From the NCBI RefSeq assembly GCF_026626635.1, contig NZ_JAPNKA010000001.1, forward strand, positions 6,014,001-6,078,000: 64,000 nucleotides of DNA, written 5' to 3'. This stretch comes from Archangium lansingense. GTDB taxonomy: Bacteria; Myxococcota; Myxococcia; Myxococcales; Myxococcaceae. Position numbers and translations under genes: made by a program. The notes beneath the pieces were generated by a model that ran no database searches, was not told where the DNA came from, and saw only the letters and a list, made by a program, of their open reading frames with translations. Below are positions 1 through 8,110 of the stretch, piece after piece; within the stretch, counting starts at the first letter, position 1, and each line of letters starts with the position of its first letter.

Positions 1-1
1 T

Positions 2-1057
2 CTGCTGGCGTGCGCCGGGGACGTGCGGGGCGATGCGCGCACCGAGGCCCAGGCGAGTGGCTCGCTGGTGATGCTCTGGTGCGGTGACGCGCTCGGCGAG
101 AAGTTCCTCGAGGCGAAGTCCGCGGTGACCGTCACCACGGTGGAGCTGTACGACGTGGACGAGCGCTTCTTCGAGGTGGCGAAGCTCGAGGCCGACGAGG
201 CCCAGAAGCGCCGCGAGGAGCGCCAGCGCGAGAAGCAGGCCCGTACTGGCGAGGGCGAGGAGGGCGGCGAAGAGGCCGAGGCCTCCCGCGAGAGTGGGAC
301 CGAGGAGGCGGCTCCGCCGTCGCGCCGCGAGGAGCGTCAGCGCGAGCGCGAGGAGCGCAAGCGCGAGCGGGAGGCGCGTCGCGAAGAGCGCCGCCGCGAG
401 AGGCAAGCCGCCGCCCAGGCTGAGCAGGCCGAGGCCGCTGGTGCCGTGCCGGCCGCCGCCGCCGCCGCGCCCACCGAGGTCCCCGCGCCCGCCGGCCTCT
501 CCGAGGAGGAGCAGGGCGAGGAGGGTGAGGACGAGGGCGAGGGCGAGGACGAGGATCTGGAGGCCGCGAGTGCCTTCGTCGCGGGAGGTCAGCCCGAGGG
601 AGGCACTCCGGGTGAGGGCGCCGCGGCGGGTGAGCGCAAGCGCCGCCGCCGTCGCCGCCGGGGCCGTCGCGGCCGGGGTGGCCGGGGTCCAGAGGGCGCG
701 CCGGGTGAGGGTGGTGAGGCCCCTGCCGAGGGAGCCGCCGCCGCTGCTGAAGGGACGCCCGCTGAGGGTGCAACCGCCGTGGCAGCCGCCGCCGCTGCTG
801 TGCCCGCCGAGGGCGCCGAGGGCCTTGCGGCTCCAGGTGAGGCCGTGAGGACGGCCTCCGAGTGGCAGTCGCCTTTCCCGAGCGTCGAGAGCGCCGCGCC
901 CGCCGAGGCCCAGCGCACCGCCGCGGAGGAGTACGCCCGGGTGGCCGCCGAGAAGGCGGAGTCCGCCGCCGAGGGGGCCCGTGCGCCCTCGGAGCCGGAG
1001 CCCTCCAGTGGGCCTGCTTCCTCGGGGAGCGGCTCGCCGGAAGGTGGAGCGGCCTGA
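2..1057 (+). CDS. Charged, low-complexity protein (5' end outside window)
   Basis: The frame is open from the first bases, so this is the C-terminal 351 residues of a longer protein; the GTG at 23 is probably internal. The first ~60 residues look folded (LVMLWCGDALGEKFL, TTVELYDVDERFF). After that comes a long Arg/Glu-rich stretch with repeated REERQRE-like units, an acidic run, a basic run of about ten Arg/Lys near residues 210-225, and an Ala/Glu/Gly/Pro-rich tail. Such alternating charged blocks resemble the disordered nucleic-acid-binding regions of RNase E- or IF2-like proteins, but no catalytic motif is visible, so no function is assigned. The tail sequence is strongly codon-biased and repetitive, hence many spurious opposite-strand reading frames. 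A 55-bp gap precedes the next gene. Confidence 0.7.
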   Translation: MLACAGDVRGDARTEAQASGSLVMLWCGDALGEKFLEAKSAVTVTTVELYDVDERFFEVAKLEADEAQKRREERQREKQARTGEGEEGGEEAEASRESGTEEAAPPSRREERQREREERKREREARREERRRERQAAAQAEQAEAAGAVPAAAAAAPTEVPAPAGLSEEEQGEEGEDEGEGEDEDLEAASAFVAGGQPEGGTPGEGAAAGERKRRRRRRRGRRGRGGRGPEGAPGEGGEAPAEGAAAAAEGTPAEGATAVAAAAAAVPAEGAEGLAAPGEAVRTASEWQSPFPSVESAAPAEAQRTAAEEYARVAAEKAESAAEGARAPSEPEPSSGPASSGSGSPEGGAA

Positions 1058-1112
1058 CTTCCTCGCGCTCCTGGCGTGAGGGGAGCGCGGGACTGGGTTA
1101 GGGTAGGCCGGT

Positions 1113-2048
1113 ATGAAGCCCGGCCTGCTCATCGCCCTGGTGGCCCTGATGCTCGGCGCCTGCCGTTCGCGGGAGCCGAGCTTTCCGGTGGAGCACGTCT
1201 CGCTCAAGGGCGCGACGGTGGTCGACAACGGCCTGCTCGGTTGGGCCCCGTCGAGCGTCCACGAGCTCTTCACCCGTACGCTGCGCGACAGCCGCCGCTT
1301 CGAGTTCCTCGAGGAGGGCGGGAAGGGCAAGGGCGAGAAGGACAAGCGCGCCCTGGAGGCCTGGTCGTTCACGCTCGAGCTGCCCTTCACCCGTGAGGCG
1401 CTCAAGGACGGCAGCTCGTTCTCCTTCGCCGAGGTGGGCGTCACCCTGGCGATGGAGCGTCCGGGCGTGGAGCATGATCAGCGCTACCAGGTGGTGGGGT
1501 TGGGTGAGGTCCGCGTAGAGGGCAAGACTCCCGAGGCGCGGCGCGAGGCCCTGCGCGAGGCGCTGCGCCGGGCCTTCACCCAGGTGACCCATGCGGCTGC
1601 GCTCCAGCTCGCGGCGGTGGAGCGGCCGGACGCTGCGCTGGTGCAGGATCTGCAATCCCAGGACGAGCGGGTACGTGAGTTCGCCCTGCGCGTGCTCGCC
1701 GACCGGCGCAACCCCGCGGCGGCACCGCTGCTCATTCGCCAGCTTGAGGAGGACGACCCGCAGGTGGTGCGCCAGGCCATCGGCGCGTTGGCGGAGATGA
1801 AGGCGCCGGGGGCCGTTCCCGCGCTCATCGATCTGGTGAAGGACCGGGAGGTTGGCTTCGTGCAGGAGGTCGTCTTCGCCATCGGAGAGATTGGCGGGAC
1901 GGAGGCCGAGGCGTACCTCTTCACCGTGGCACAGGGACACGACCAGCCGGATGTGCAGGCCGCGGCCAAGCAGGCACTGGACACACTCCTGGCATCACGC
2001 AAGCTCGCTGCTCCGGAGGCGCGCGGCACGGACCGCGCGGAACACTGA
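1113..2048 (+). CDS. HEAT-repeat lipoprotein
   Basis: The 311-residue protein starts MKPGLLIALVALMLGAC, a short signal peptide with lipobox LGAC, so it should be a lipidated envelope protein. Residues ~175-295 carry HEAT-type helical repeats (DERVREFALRVLADRRNPAA, DPQVVRQAIGALAEMKAPGA and one more). These normally form a curved protein-binding scaffold. The N-terminal half (residues 20-170) is unassigned. The stop is followed after 5 bp by another lipoprotein gene, so the two are probably co-transcribed and may act together at the membrane. The partner is unknown. Confidence 0.8.
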   Translation: MKPGLLIALVALMLGACRSREPSFPVEHVSLKGATVVDNGLLGWAPSSVHELFTRTLRDSRRFEFLEEGGKGKGEKDKRALEAWSFTLELPFTREALKDGSSFSFAEVGVTLAMERPGVEHDQRYQVVGLGEVRVEGKTPEARREALREALRRAFTQVTHAAALQLAAVERPDAALVQDLQSQDERVREFALRVLADRRNPAAAPLLIRQLEEDDPQVVRQAIGALAEMKAPGAVPALIDLVKDREVGFVQEVVFAIGEIGGTEAEAYLFTVAQGHDQPDVQAAAKQALDTLLASRKLAAPEARGTDRAEH

Positions 2049-2053
2049 CACAT

Positions 2054-2656
2054 ATGAAGCTCTCGTCTGTCGTCGTACGGTGGGGCCTCGGGGCCTCGCT
2101 GGTGGTGGGTGTTGGCGCTTGCTCCTCGAGCCGGCAGCAGGTGGCCGAGCAGGAGACGCGTCCCTCCGAGTCGCTGGCCGCGTACTACCCTCTAGCCGTG
2201 GGCAACCGCTGGACGTACCGGGTCAACGGCCGCGCGGACAGGACCGTGGACGTGGAGGTGCTCAAGGAGGAGGACGGGTACTTCCACGACAACCAGGGCG
2301 GGCAGCTCTCCGTGGACAACTTCGGCGTGCGCGACCGCAAGCGCTACCTGCTGCGCGGACCGCTGGCCGAGGGCAACCAGTGGACCAACGTGGTGTCCGT
2401 GTCCTCCACCGAGCGCTACCGCATCCTCCAGGCGGGGGTTCCCTGCGATGCGCCCGCGGGCTCCTTCAAGCATTGCGTCCGGGTGGAGGCGCGCAACCGA
2501 GTGGATGCCCAGACCACCCTGGTGAACGCGCTCACCTTCGCCGAGGGCGTGGGCCTGGTGCGCATCGAGGTCTCCGCCGAGAAGAGCAACGGCGAGCGCC
2601 TGCCTCAGACCTGGCTGGAGCTGACCTCCTTCAAGCTTCAGGAACCGAGCCGCTGA
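2054..2656 (+). CDS. Lipoprotein of unknown function
   Basis: This 200-residue protein has a signal peptide ending in lipobox VGAC (Cys near residue 23) followed by a Ser-rich linker. The mature part begins with YYPLAVGNRWTYRVNGR. This 'PLAVGNRWTY' pattern recurs in uncharacterised myxobacterial and planctomycete envelope proteins and probably starts a beta-rich domain. No catalytic motif is visible. It lies 5 bp after the HEAT lipoprotein and 22 bp before hom, suggesting one transcript, although a functional link with amino-acid synthesis is not evident. Confidence 0.75.
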   Translation: MKLSSVVVRWGLGASLVVGVGACSSSRQQVAEQETRPSESLAAYYPLAVGNRWTYRVNGRADRTVDVEVLKEEDGYFHDNQGGQLSVDNFGVRDRKRYLLRGPLAEGNQWTNVVSVSSTERYRILQAGVPCDAPAGSFKHCVRVEARNRVDAQTTLVNALTFAEGVGLVRIEVSAEKSNGERLPQTWLELTSFKLQEPSR

Positions 2657-2678
2657 GCACGAGCAGGGGAGACATCAC

Positions 2679-4004
2679 ATGAAAGAGATCGGCATCGCCC
2701 TGCTGGGACTGGGCAACGTGGGGCTGGGGACGTACCGCATCCTCGCGGACCATGCGAAGGACATCGAGCGGCGCTTGGGGGCACGGGTGCGCGTGCGCCA
2801 CGTGCTGGTGCGCAACACGGGCCGGTCGCGGCCCGAGGACGTCCCCGCCTCGCTCATCACCCACGACATGAAGACCATCCTCGACGACAAAGAGGTGGCC
2901 GTCGTCGTGGAGCTGATGGGCGGGCTGAGTCCCGCGCGCGAGTACCTCGAGCAGGCCATTGCCTCGGGCCGCCACGTGGTGACGGCCAACAAGGCGCTGC
3001 TGTCGGCGCACGGCGAGGCGATCTACTCGAAGGCGCTGGCGCGCGGGGTGGACGTGCACTTCGAGGGGGCCGTCTGCGGCGGCATTCCCATCATCCGCAC
3101 GCTGCGCGAGGCGCTCGCCTCGGACCGGGTGGAGTCGCTCACCGGCATCGTCAACGGCACCACCAATTTCATCCTCTCGGCCATGGCCAACGAGGGCGCC
3201 AGCTACGCGGACGCGCTGCGGCGTGCGCAGGAGCTCGGCTACGCGGAGGCGGATCCCACGCTGGACGTGAGCGGCATGGACGCGGCGCAGAAGCTGTGCC
3301 TGCTGGCCTCGCTGGCCTTCTCCGCGCGCGTGTCCCCCGAGTCCATCCTCGTCGAGGGGATTACCAGCCTCACCCCCGCGGACATCTCCCACGGGCGCGA
3401 GGCGGGGTACGTGCTCAAGCTGCTCGCCACGGCGCGCCGGGCTCCCGAGGGGCTGGACGTACGCGTGCACCCGGCCTTCATCCCCGCGGCCAGCCCCCTG
3501 GCGGATGTGAGCAGTGCCTTCAACGCCGTGCTGCTCCAGTCCGCGGCGCTGGGGGCCTCGCTCTACTCGGGCCGGGGCGCTGGGGCCCTTCCCACGGGAA
3601 GTGCGGTGGTGTCCGACATCATCGACACCTGTCGCAACCTCCTGGCCGGCGTCTCCGGGCGGCTGCCCCTGCCGTGCCCGCCCCACGTGCACGACGTGCC
3701 CCTGCTGCCCTCCGGGGCGCGCCGCGGGCCCGTCTACCTGCGCTTCTCCGTCAGCGACGAGCCCGGCGTGCTGGGGCGCATCGCCAGCGTGCTGGGAGAG
3801 AAGGGGGTGAGCATCAACTCGGTGCTCCAACGTCCTCCTCGCCCCGAGGATGCCCACGCCACCATCGTCGTCTTCACTCACGACACCCGTGAGGCGGATG
3901 TGGTGGCCGCGGTGCAGTGGATCGACTCGCTGCGCAGCACACGTGCACCTACCCAGGTCATTCGCATCGAGGAAGGGCCGGGAGTGTTGCTCGCCAGCCG
4001 GTAG
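2679..4004 (+). CDS. hom: Homoserine dehydrogenase
   Basis: Converts aspartate-semialdehyde to homoserine with NAD(P)H, the branch step to threonine and methionine. The 441 residues match the usual ACT-containing form. An N-terminal Rossmann motif LLGLGNVGLGTYRIL (residues 8-22) binds the cofactor; VTANKALLSAHG (~105) and GIVNGTTNFIL (~155) are family signatures. The catalytic-domain segment ELGYAEADPTLDVSGMDAAQ (~190) is intact. A C-terminal ACT domain (VYLRFSVSDEPGVLGRIASV, from ~residue 350) suggests threonine feedback control. Start ATG at 2679 follows AGGGGAG. Orientation and the small gap suggest read-through from the lipoprotein genes; birA downstream has its own promoter. Confidence 0.96.
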   Translation: MKEIGIALLGLGNVGLGTYRILADHAKDIERRLGARVRVRHVLVRNTGRSRPEDVPASLITHDMKTILDDKEVAVVVELMGGLSPAREYLEQAIASGRHVVTANKALLSAHGEAIYSKALARGVDVHFEGAVCGGIPIIRTLREALASDRVESLTGIVNGTTNFILSAMANEGASYADALRRAQELGYAEADPTLDVSGMDAAQKLCLLASLAFSARVSPESILVEGITSLTPADISHGREAGYVLKLLATARRAPEGLDVRVHPAFIPAASPLADVSSAFNAVLLQSAALGASLYSGRGAGALPTGSAVVSDIIDTCRNLLAGVSGRLPLPCPPHVHDVPLLPSGARRGPVYLRFSVSDEPGVLGRIASVLGEKGVSINSVLQRPPRPEDAHATIVVFTHDTREADVVAAVQWIDSLRSTRAPTQVIRIEEGPGVLLASR

Positions 4005-4051
4005 GAGGGCAGGCGGGCACCCGAGCGAAGGTTCACCCACCGGCGGGGCTG

Positions 4052-4080
4052 TTGAAAGTCGGGCCGCCGGTCCCTACCCT
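4052..4080 (+). promoter_or_regulatory. Sigma-70-type promoter of birA
   Basis: TTGAAA at 4052-4057, a 17-bp spacer, and TACCCT at 4075-4080. Transcription would begin about 4087, some 24 bp before the birA ATG, leaving room for the AGGGAGG ribosome-binding site at 4096-4102. The -10 resembles the TAGGGT/TAGCCT boxes found before ald and frzS in this window. Confidence 0.55.
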
Positions 4081-4110
4081 GGGGGCCCTTTTCCCAGGGA
4101 GGTTCGCGGC

Positions 4111-5115
4111 ATGGGTGCCACCGAGACGGCCGAGCAGACGCAGCAGGAGATCATCCTCGGCTTCCTCGCAGACGGGCGTGACGAGTTCCTCTCGGGAGAG
4201 GCGCTCTCCGCCAAGCTGGGCCTGTCCCGCACCGCTGTGTGGAAGCACGTGCAGTCGCTGCGTGAGAAGGGCTACCGCATCGACGCCGTGCCCGCGCGGG
4301 GCTACCGGCTGGTGGACGTGCCGGATCGGCTCTCGCCGCTGGAGCTGGCGCCGCTGCTGTCCACCCACCACCTGGGGCAGAGCATCCACTTCCATGAGTC
4401 GTTGCCCTCCACCAACGAGGCTGCCTTCCGGCTCGCCCAGGATGGGGCCGAGCACGGCGAGGTGGTCATCACCGAGCAGCAGACGGCGGGCAGGGGCCGT
4501 CGGGGCCGCACCTGGGTGTCTCCCAGCGGGCTGAACCTGTACTTCTCCGCCATCCTCCGGCCGGAGCTGCCGCCCCAGCGCGCCCCCGAGCTCACCCTGG
4601 TGGCCGCGGTGGCCCTCGCCGAGGCGCTGCGCGAGACCGATGCCGATGCCCTCATCAAGTGGCCCAACGACGTGCAGATCGGTGGCCGCAAGGTGGCGGG
4701 CATCCTCACCGAGCTGTCCGCGGAGCCGGAGCGCGTGCACTTCGTGGTGCTCGGCATTGGCGTGAACCTCAACGCGGGCCCCGAGGACTTCCCGCCCGAG
4801 GTGGCCACCACCGCCACCTCGCTCTCCCAGGCGCTGGGCCGACGCGTCAACCGCGCCCTCTTCACCACTGCGCTCTGGGGCCGCCTGGAGGAGTGGTTGG
4901 ATCTGCACCACGAGGTGGGCTTCGACCCGGTGCGCCAGCGCTGGAAGGAGCTGTCCGCCACGCTCCGCCAGGAGGTGCTGGTGCGTACCGACCGATCGGA
5001 ATTGCGCGGTGTCGCTGAAGACATCGACGTGTCCGGTGCACTGCTGGTGCGGACGGCGGGGGGCTCGCTGGAAAGAGTGCTCGCTGGGGATGTGGAGCAA
5101 CTCCGGCCCCGCTAG
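4111..5115 (+). CDS. birA: Biotin--[acetyl-CoA-carboxylase] ligase / biotin repressor, BirA
   Basis: Attaches biotin to the carboxyl-carrier protein of acetyl-CoA carboxylase. This 334-residue form has an N-terminal winged-helix (residues ~12-65; LSAKLGLSRTAVWKHVQSLR), so it is the bifunctional type that can also repress biotin genes. The biotinyl-AMP loop TAGRGRRGRTW (~residue 128) and KWPNDVQIGGRKVAGIL (~188) are intact, followed by the central domain and small C-terminal SH3-like domain. The ATG at 4111 was chosen over an upstream in-frame extension because AGGGAGG and a promoter sit directly before it. It is 15 bp from coaX, so the two cofactor genes likely form one transcript. Confidence 0.95.
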   Translation: MGATETAEQTQQEIILGFLADGRDEFLSGEALSAKLGLSRTAVWKHVQSLREKGYRIDAVPARGYRLVDVPDRLSPLELAPLLSTHHLGQSIHFHESLPSTNEAAFRLAQDGAEHGEVVITEQQTAGRGRRGRTWVSPSGLNLYFSAILRPELPPQRAPELTLVAAVALAEALRETDADALIKWPNDVQIGGRKVAGILTELSAEPERVHFVVLGIGVNLNAGPEDFPPEVATTATSLSQALGRRVNRALFTTALWGRLEEWLDLHHEVGFDPVRQRWKELSATLRQEVLVRTDRSELRGVAEDIDVSGALLVRTAGGSLERVLAGDVEQLRPR

Positions 5116-5130
5116 ACTGCGCGGCGAGCC

Positions 5131-5901
5131 ATGCTTCTCGCCATCGACGTCGGCAACACCAACACGGTGCTCGGGGTGTACGAAGGCAAGCGCCTCCTGG
5201 ACCACTGGCGTCTGGAGACGAGCGCCCGCCGTACCTCGGACGAGTACGGCATCTTGTTGCGCCAGCTCTTCCAGTCGAGCGGAATCGATCCGGACAAGGT
5301 GCGCGCGGTGGCCGTGTCCAGCGTGGTGCCGCCGCTGCAGTTCAACCTGGAGCGGATGAGCGAGCGCTACTTCAAGACGCGCCCCATGTTCGTCGGGCCC
5401 GGCGTGAAGACGGGCATGCCCATCCTCTACGACAACCCGCGCGAGGTGGGCGCCGATCGCATCGTCAACGCGGTGGCGGCCTACGACAAGCACCACCAGG
5501 GCCTCGTCGTCGTGGACTTTGGCACCGCCACCACGCTCGACGCGGTGACGCCGCGGGGCGAGTACCTCGGCGGAGCCATCTGCCCCGGCATCAACATCTC
5601 CATGGAGGCGCTCTTCCAGAACGCCTCGAAGCTGCCGCGCGTCGAGCTCGCCCGGCCCCCGCACGTGGTGGGCCGCAACACCGTGCACTCCATCCAGTCC
5701 GGCCTCTTCTACGGCTACGTGGGCATGGTGGATGGCATCTGTGCCCGCATCCAATCGGAGCTCGGCTTCGAGACGCGGGTGGTTGCCACGGGGGGCCTGG
5801 CGCCCCTGGTGGCCAGCGAGTCCACGCACATTCACGAAGTCGACGAGTTCCTCACGCTCGAGGGTCTCCGCATCATCTACGGAAGGAACCACGCCTCATG
5901 A
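5131..5901 (+). CDS. coaX: Type III pantothenate kinase
   Basis: Phosphorylates pantothenate, the first step of coenzyme A synthesis. The 256 residues fit the CoaX family. Visible motifs are the phosphate loop [14 protein letters not shown] (residues 5-18), the [11 protein letters not shown] segment (~110) and [20 protein letters not shown] (~129), all typical of the ASKHA-fold type III enzymes. It follows birA by 15 bp and overlaps the next gene by ATGA, which indicates translational coupling. A CoA kinase is relevant to the PKS locus further downstream only in the general sense of phosphopantetheine supply. Confidence 0.96.
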   Translation: MLLAIDVGNTNTVLGVYEGKRLLDHWRLETSARRTSDEYGILLRQLFQSSGIDPDKVRAVAVSSVVPPLQFNLERMSERYFKTRPMFVGPGVKTGMPILYDNPREVGADRIVNAVAAYDKHHQGLVVVDFGTATTLDAVTPRGEYLGGAICPGINISMEALFQNASKLPRVELARPPHVVGRNTVHSIQSGLFYGYVGMVDGICARIQSELGFETRVVATGGLAPLVASESTHIHEVDEFLTLEGLRIIYGRNHAS

Positions 5902-7067
5902 GCACCGCTCCCCAGCAGATCCCTCCGGCCCCCGAGGGTTGTCCCATCACCGCCGAGTTCCTCCCGCCCAACATGCGCAAGCATGTGGACCCGGCCGCGC
6001 CCGTGCCCCTGCGGATGATGGCCGCCAAGGCCATCGTGCCCCTGGCGCCCGCGGACATGCTCGGCGCCCTCTTCATGCTCACGTTCGATTCGGACGCAGG
6101 CGTGCGCGAGACCGCCGCGAAGTCGGCTGCCGCCCTCCCGGATCGCTTCTCCGCGGGCCTGCGCGACGAGGGGGTCGCCGCCCCGGTGCTGGGCTGGTTC
6201 CTCACGCTGCTGTCCGCCAAGGACGCTCTCGCGGAGATGCTCGTCCTCAACCCCTCCACGCCCGATGAGGCCGTGGCCCAGGTGGCGCGCGGCTGCAGCG
6301 CGAAGATCGCCGAGATCATCGGGCAGAACCAGCTGCGCGTCCTGCGCCACGAGGACATCATCCGCGGCCTGTGCACCAACCCCAACGCCAGCCCGGCGCT
6401 GATCGACAACGTGTGCGACTTCGCGGTGCGCAGCGGCATGGCCGTGGCGGATGTGCCCCAGATGCAGGCCGCCCGTGTCCGCATCCTCGGGCCCTCCGCT
6501 GCTCCCCCCGAGCCTGGCCCCACCGCCGAGGAGATCCTCAAGGAGCTCGAGGACGCCGCGCCCAAGGTCGCCGCCACGGGCCCGGAGGAGGGCAAGGAGG
6601 GGGAAGATCCCACCGCCGCCATTCCCGAGGCCAAGAAGCTCAGCCTCACCCAGCGCATCATGAAGATGAGCATCGCCCAGAAGATCAAGCTGGCGACGCT
6701 GGGCAACAAGGAAGCGCGCAGCTTCCTCATCCGCGATACCAACAAGCTTGTCTGCACCGCCGTCATCCGCAGCCCCCGCATCACCGACGGCGAGGTCCTC
6801 AACTGCGCCACCAACAAGGCCGTCAACGAGGAGGTGCTGCGCATCATCTACAACAGCCGTGAGTTCACGAAGAACTACAAGATCAAGATGGCGCTGTTGA
6901 AGAACCCCAAGCTGCCGCTCGCCGTGGGCATGAAGTTCCTCAGCACCCTGCGCGAGAACGACCTCAAGGATCTCAGCCGGGACAAGAACGTCCCGTCCGG
7001 CCTCCAGGGTGTGGCCAAGAAGATGGTCGAGAAGAAGAACGAGCCCAAGAAGGACGACGGCAAGTAG
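5898..7067 (+). CDS. Conserved hypothetical protein, HEAT/leucine-repeat-like
   Basis: A 389-residue protein translated from an ATGA overlap with coaX. The N-terminal ~180 residues are helical and resemble degenerate HEAT-type repeats ([60 protein letters not shown]). A Pro/Glu-rich linker (~195-245) separates a second helical half with [20 protein letters not shown] and [20 protein letters not shown]. The repeating 'asparagine-pro then helix' pattern ([18 protein letters not shown]) recurs in uncharacterised deltaproteobacterial proteins of this kind. No signal peptide or enzyme motif is visible, so it is probably a cytoplasmic scaffold. The function is unknown. Confidence 0.75.
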   Translation: MSTAPQQIPPAPEGCPITAEFLPPNMRKHVDPAAPVPLRMMAAKAIVPLAPADMLGALFMLTFDSDAGVRETAAKSAAALPDRFSAGLRDEGVAAPVLGWFLTLLSAKDALAEMLVLNPSTPDEAVAQVARGCSAKIAEIIGQNQLRVLRHEDIIRGLCTNPNASPALIDNVCDFAVRSGMAVADVPQMQAARVRILGPSAAPPEPGPTAEEILKELEDAAPKVAATGPEEGKEGEDPTAAIPEAKKLSLTQRIMKMSIAQKIKLATLGNKEARSFLIRDTNKLVCTAVIRSPRITDGEVLNCATNKAVNEEVLRIIYNSREFTKNYKIKMALLKNPKLPLAVGMKFLSTLRENDLKDLSRDKNVPSGLQGVAKKMVEKKNEPKKDDGK

Positions 7068-7075
7068 GGCTCCGT

Positions 7076-8068
7076 TCACTCGTCCTTGCCGTACGAGCGA
7101 TTGCGCAGCAGCGCCCGCCTGGCGAGTCCTTCCTTGCGGCGCACCGTGCAGCGGTCCCCGTCGCCGAGGTCGTTCGCTCCCGGCTCGAAACGGCCGGGGC
7201 ACTGCGCCAGGATCGTCTCCAACGCCTGCCCCTCCCGCGTGCGTGCCAGGCACCAGGCGCCCTCGGGAGTCCAGGCTGCCTCGAATGAGGCCCGTTCGGG
7301 CTGCCAGCCCCGTGAGGGCTCCGTCGTCTGCGTGAGTACCGCGAGGTCATCGTACATATCGATGGGATTGTCCTGGCGGGTGTGGCTGCGCCCATCGCCG
7401 CAGTAGTCGGCCCGGGCCATGCGCGTGCAGGCCTGGTGTAGCTCCGCCAGTGAGTGTCCGTCCTTCTTCGCCCAGGGCGCGTAGCCCCAACTGATGCACT
7501 TGGCGATGGCGCCGTTCTCACACGCGAAGGTGAACCTTCCCGGCGCCTCCTGGCGAGCGCCTGTCTCGTCCCAGACCCCCTGCACTACGAGCGCGCGCGG
7601 CGAGGGTACCCGGCTGGTGGCGACGCACGGGTTCTCCCACGCGGCGCTCTGTTTGTTCCAGAGCTCGATGCGGTACCAGACCATCGACGGATTCCGGGCG
7701 GAGGGCTCGGCGGCGCACAGGGCCACCTCGACGCGCTGGCCATCGCTGGCGGTCCCCTGGAACACCGAGCCCACCAGCTTGTTGCGCGCGCGCGAAGGCG
7801 CCACCAGACGCCCCTCCTCGATGCGCAGCTCCTTCAGCCGGGTGCCGCCACGCAGCCGCACCTTGTCGAGGTCCACCGAGACCAGCACACTGCTCATCTC
7901 CTTCTCGACGGCTGTGCGCCCGGTGCCCCATAGCAGCGTGCCCTGGGGCCACACACTGCGCTGGGCCTCCTGGTCCTGGCAGGGTCGCGCCCGCTGCTTC
8001 TGCTGGGGTGTGGCGGCAAACGCGGGAACGCCAATCAGAAAACAGACAAAAACGAGCAATCTCTTCAT
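7076..8068 (-). CDS. Secreted ADYC-domain protein
   Basis: The reading frame can be extended to a TTG at 8110, but the ATG at 8068 gives a clean signal peptide (MKRLLVFVCFLIGVPAFAA) and is preferred. The 330-residue protein ends with an ADYC motif in RADYCGDGRSHTRQDNPIDM (~residue 215). This is the hallmark of the ADYC domain, a secreted, cysteine-containing domain of unknown function that is common in myxobacteria. Several Cys residues could form disulfides after export. The gene lies directly downstream of the large receptor kinase on the same strand with a 42-bp gap, so co-expression is likely. No enzymatic residue can be named. Confidence 0.75.
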   Translation of the reverse strand: MKRLLVFVCFLIGVPAFAATPQQKQRARPCQDQEAQRSVWPQGTLLWGTGRTAVEKEMSSVLVSVDLDKVRLRGGTRLKELRIEEGRLVAPSRARNKLVGSVFQGTASDGQRVEVALCAAEPSARNPSMVWYRIELWNKQSAAWENPCVATSRVPSPRALVVQGVWDETGARQEAPGRFTFACENGAIAKCISWGYAPWAKKDGHSLAELHQACTRMARADYCGDGRSHTRQDNPIDMYDDLAVLTQTTEPSRGWQPERASFEAAWTPEGAWCLARTREGQALETILAQCPGRFEPGANDLGDGDRCTVRRKEGLARRALLRNRSYGKDE

Positions 8069-8110
8069 TCGTGACCTCTCTTTAGTGGGATCCACGTCAT
8101 CTATTGGCAA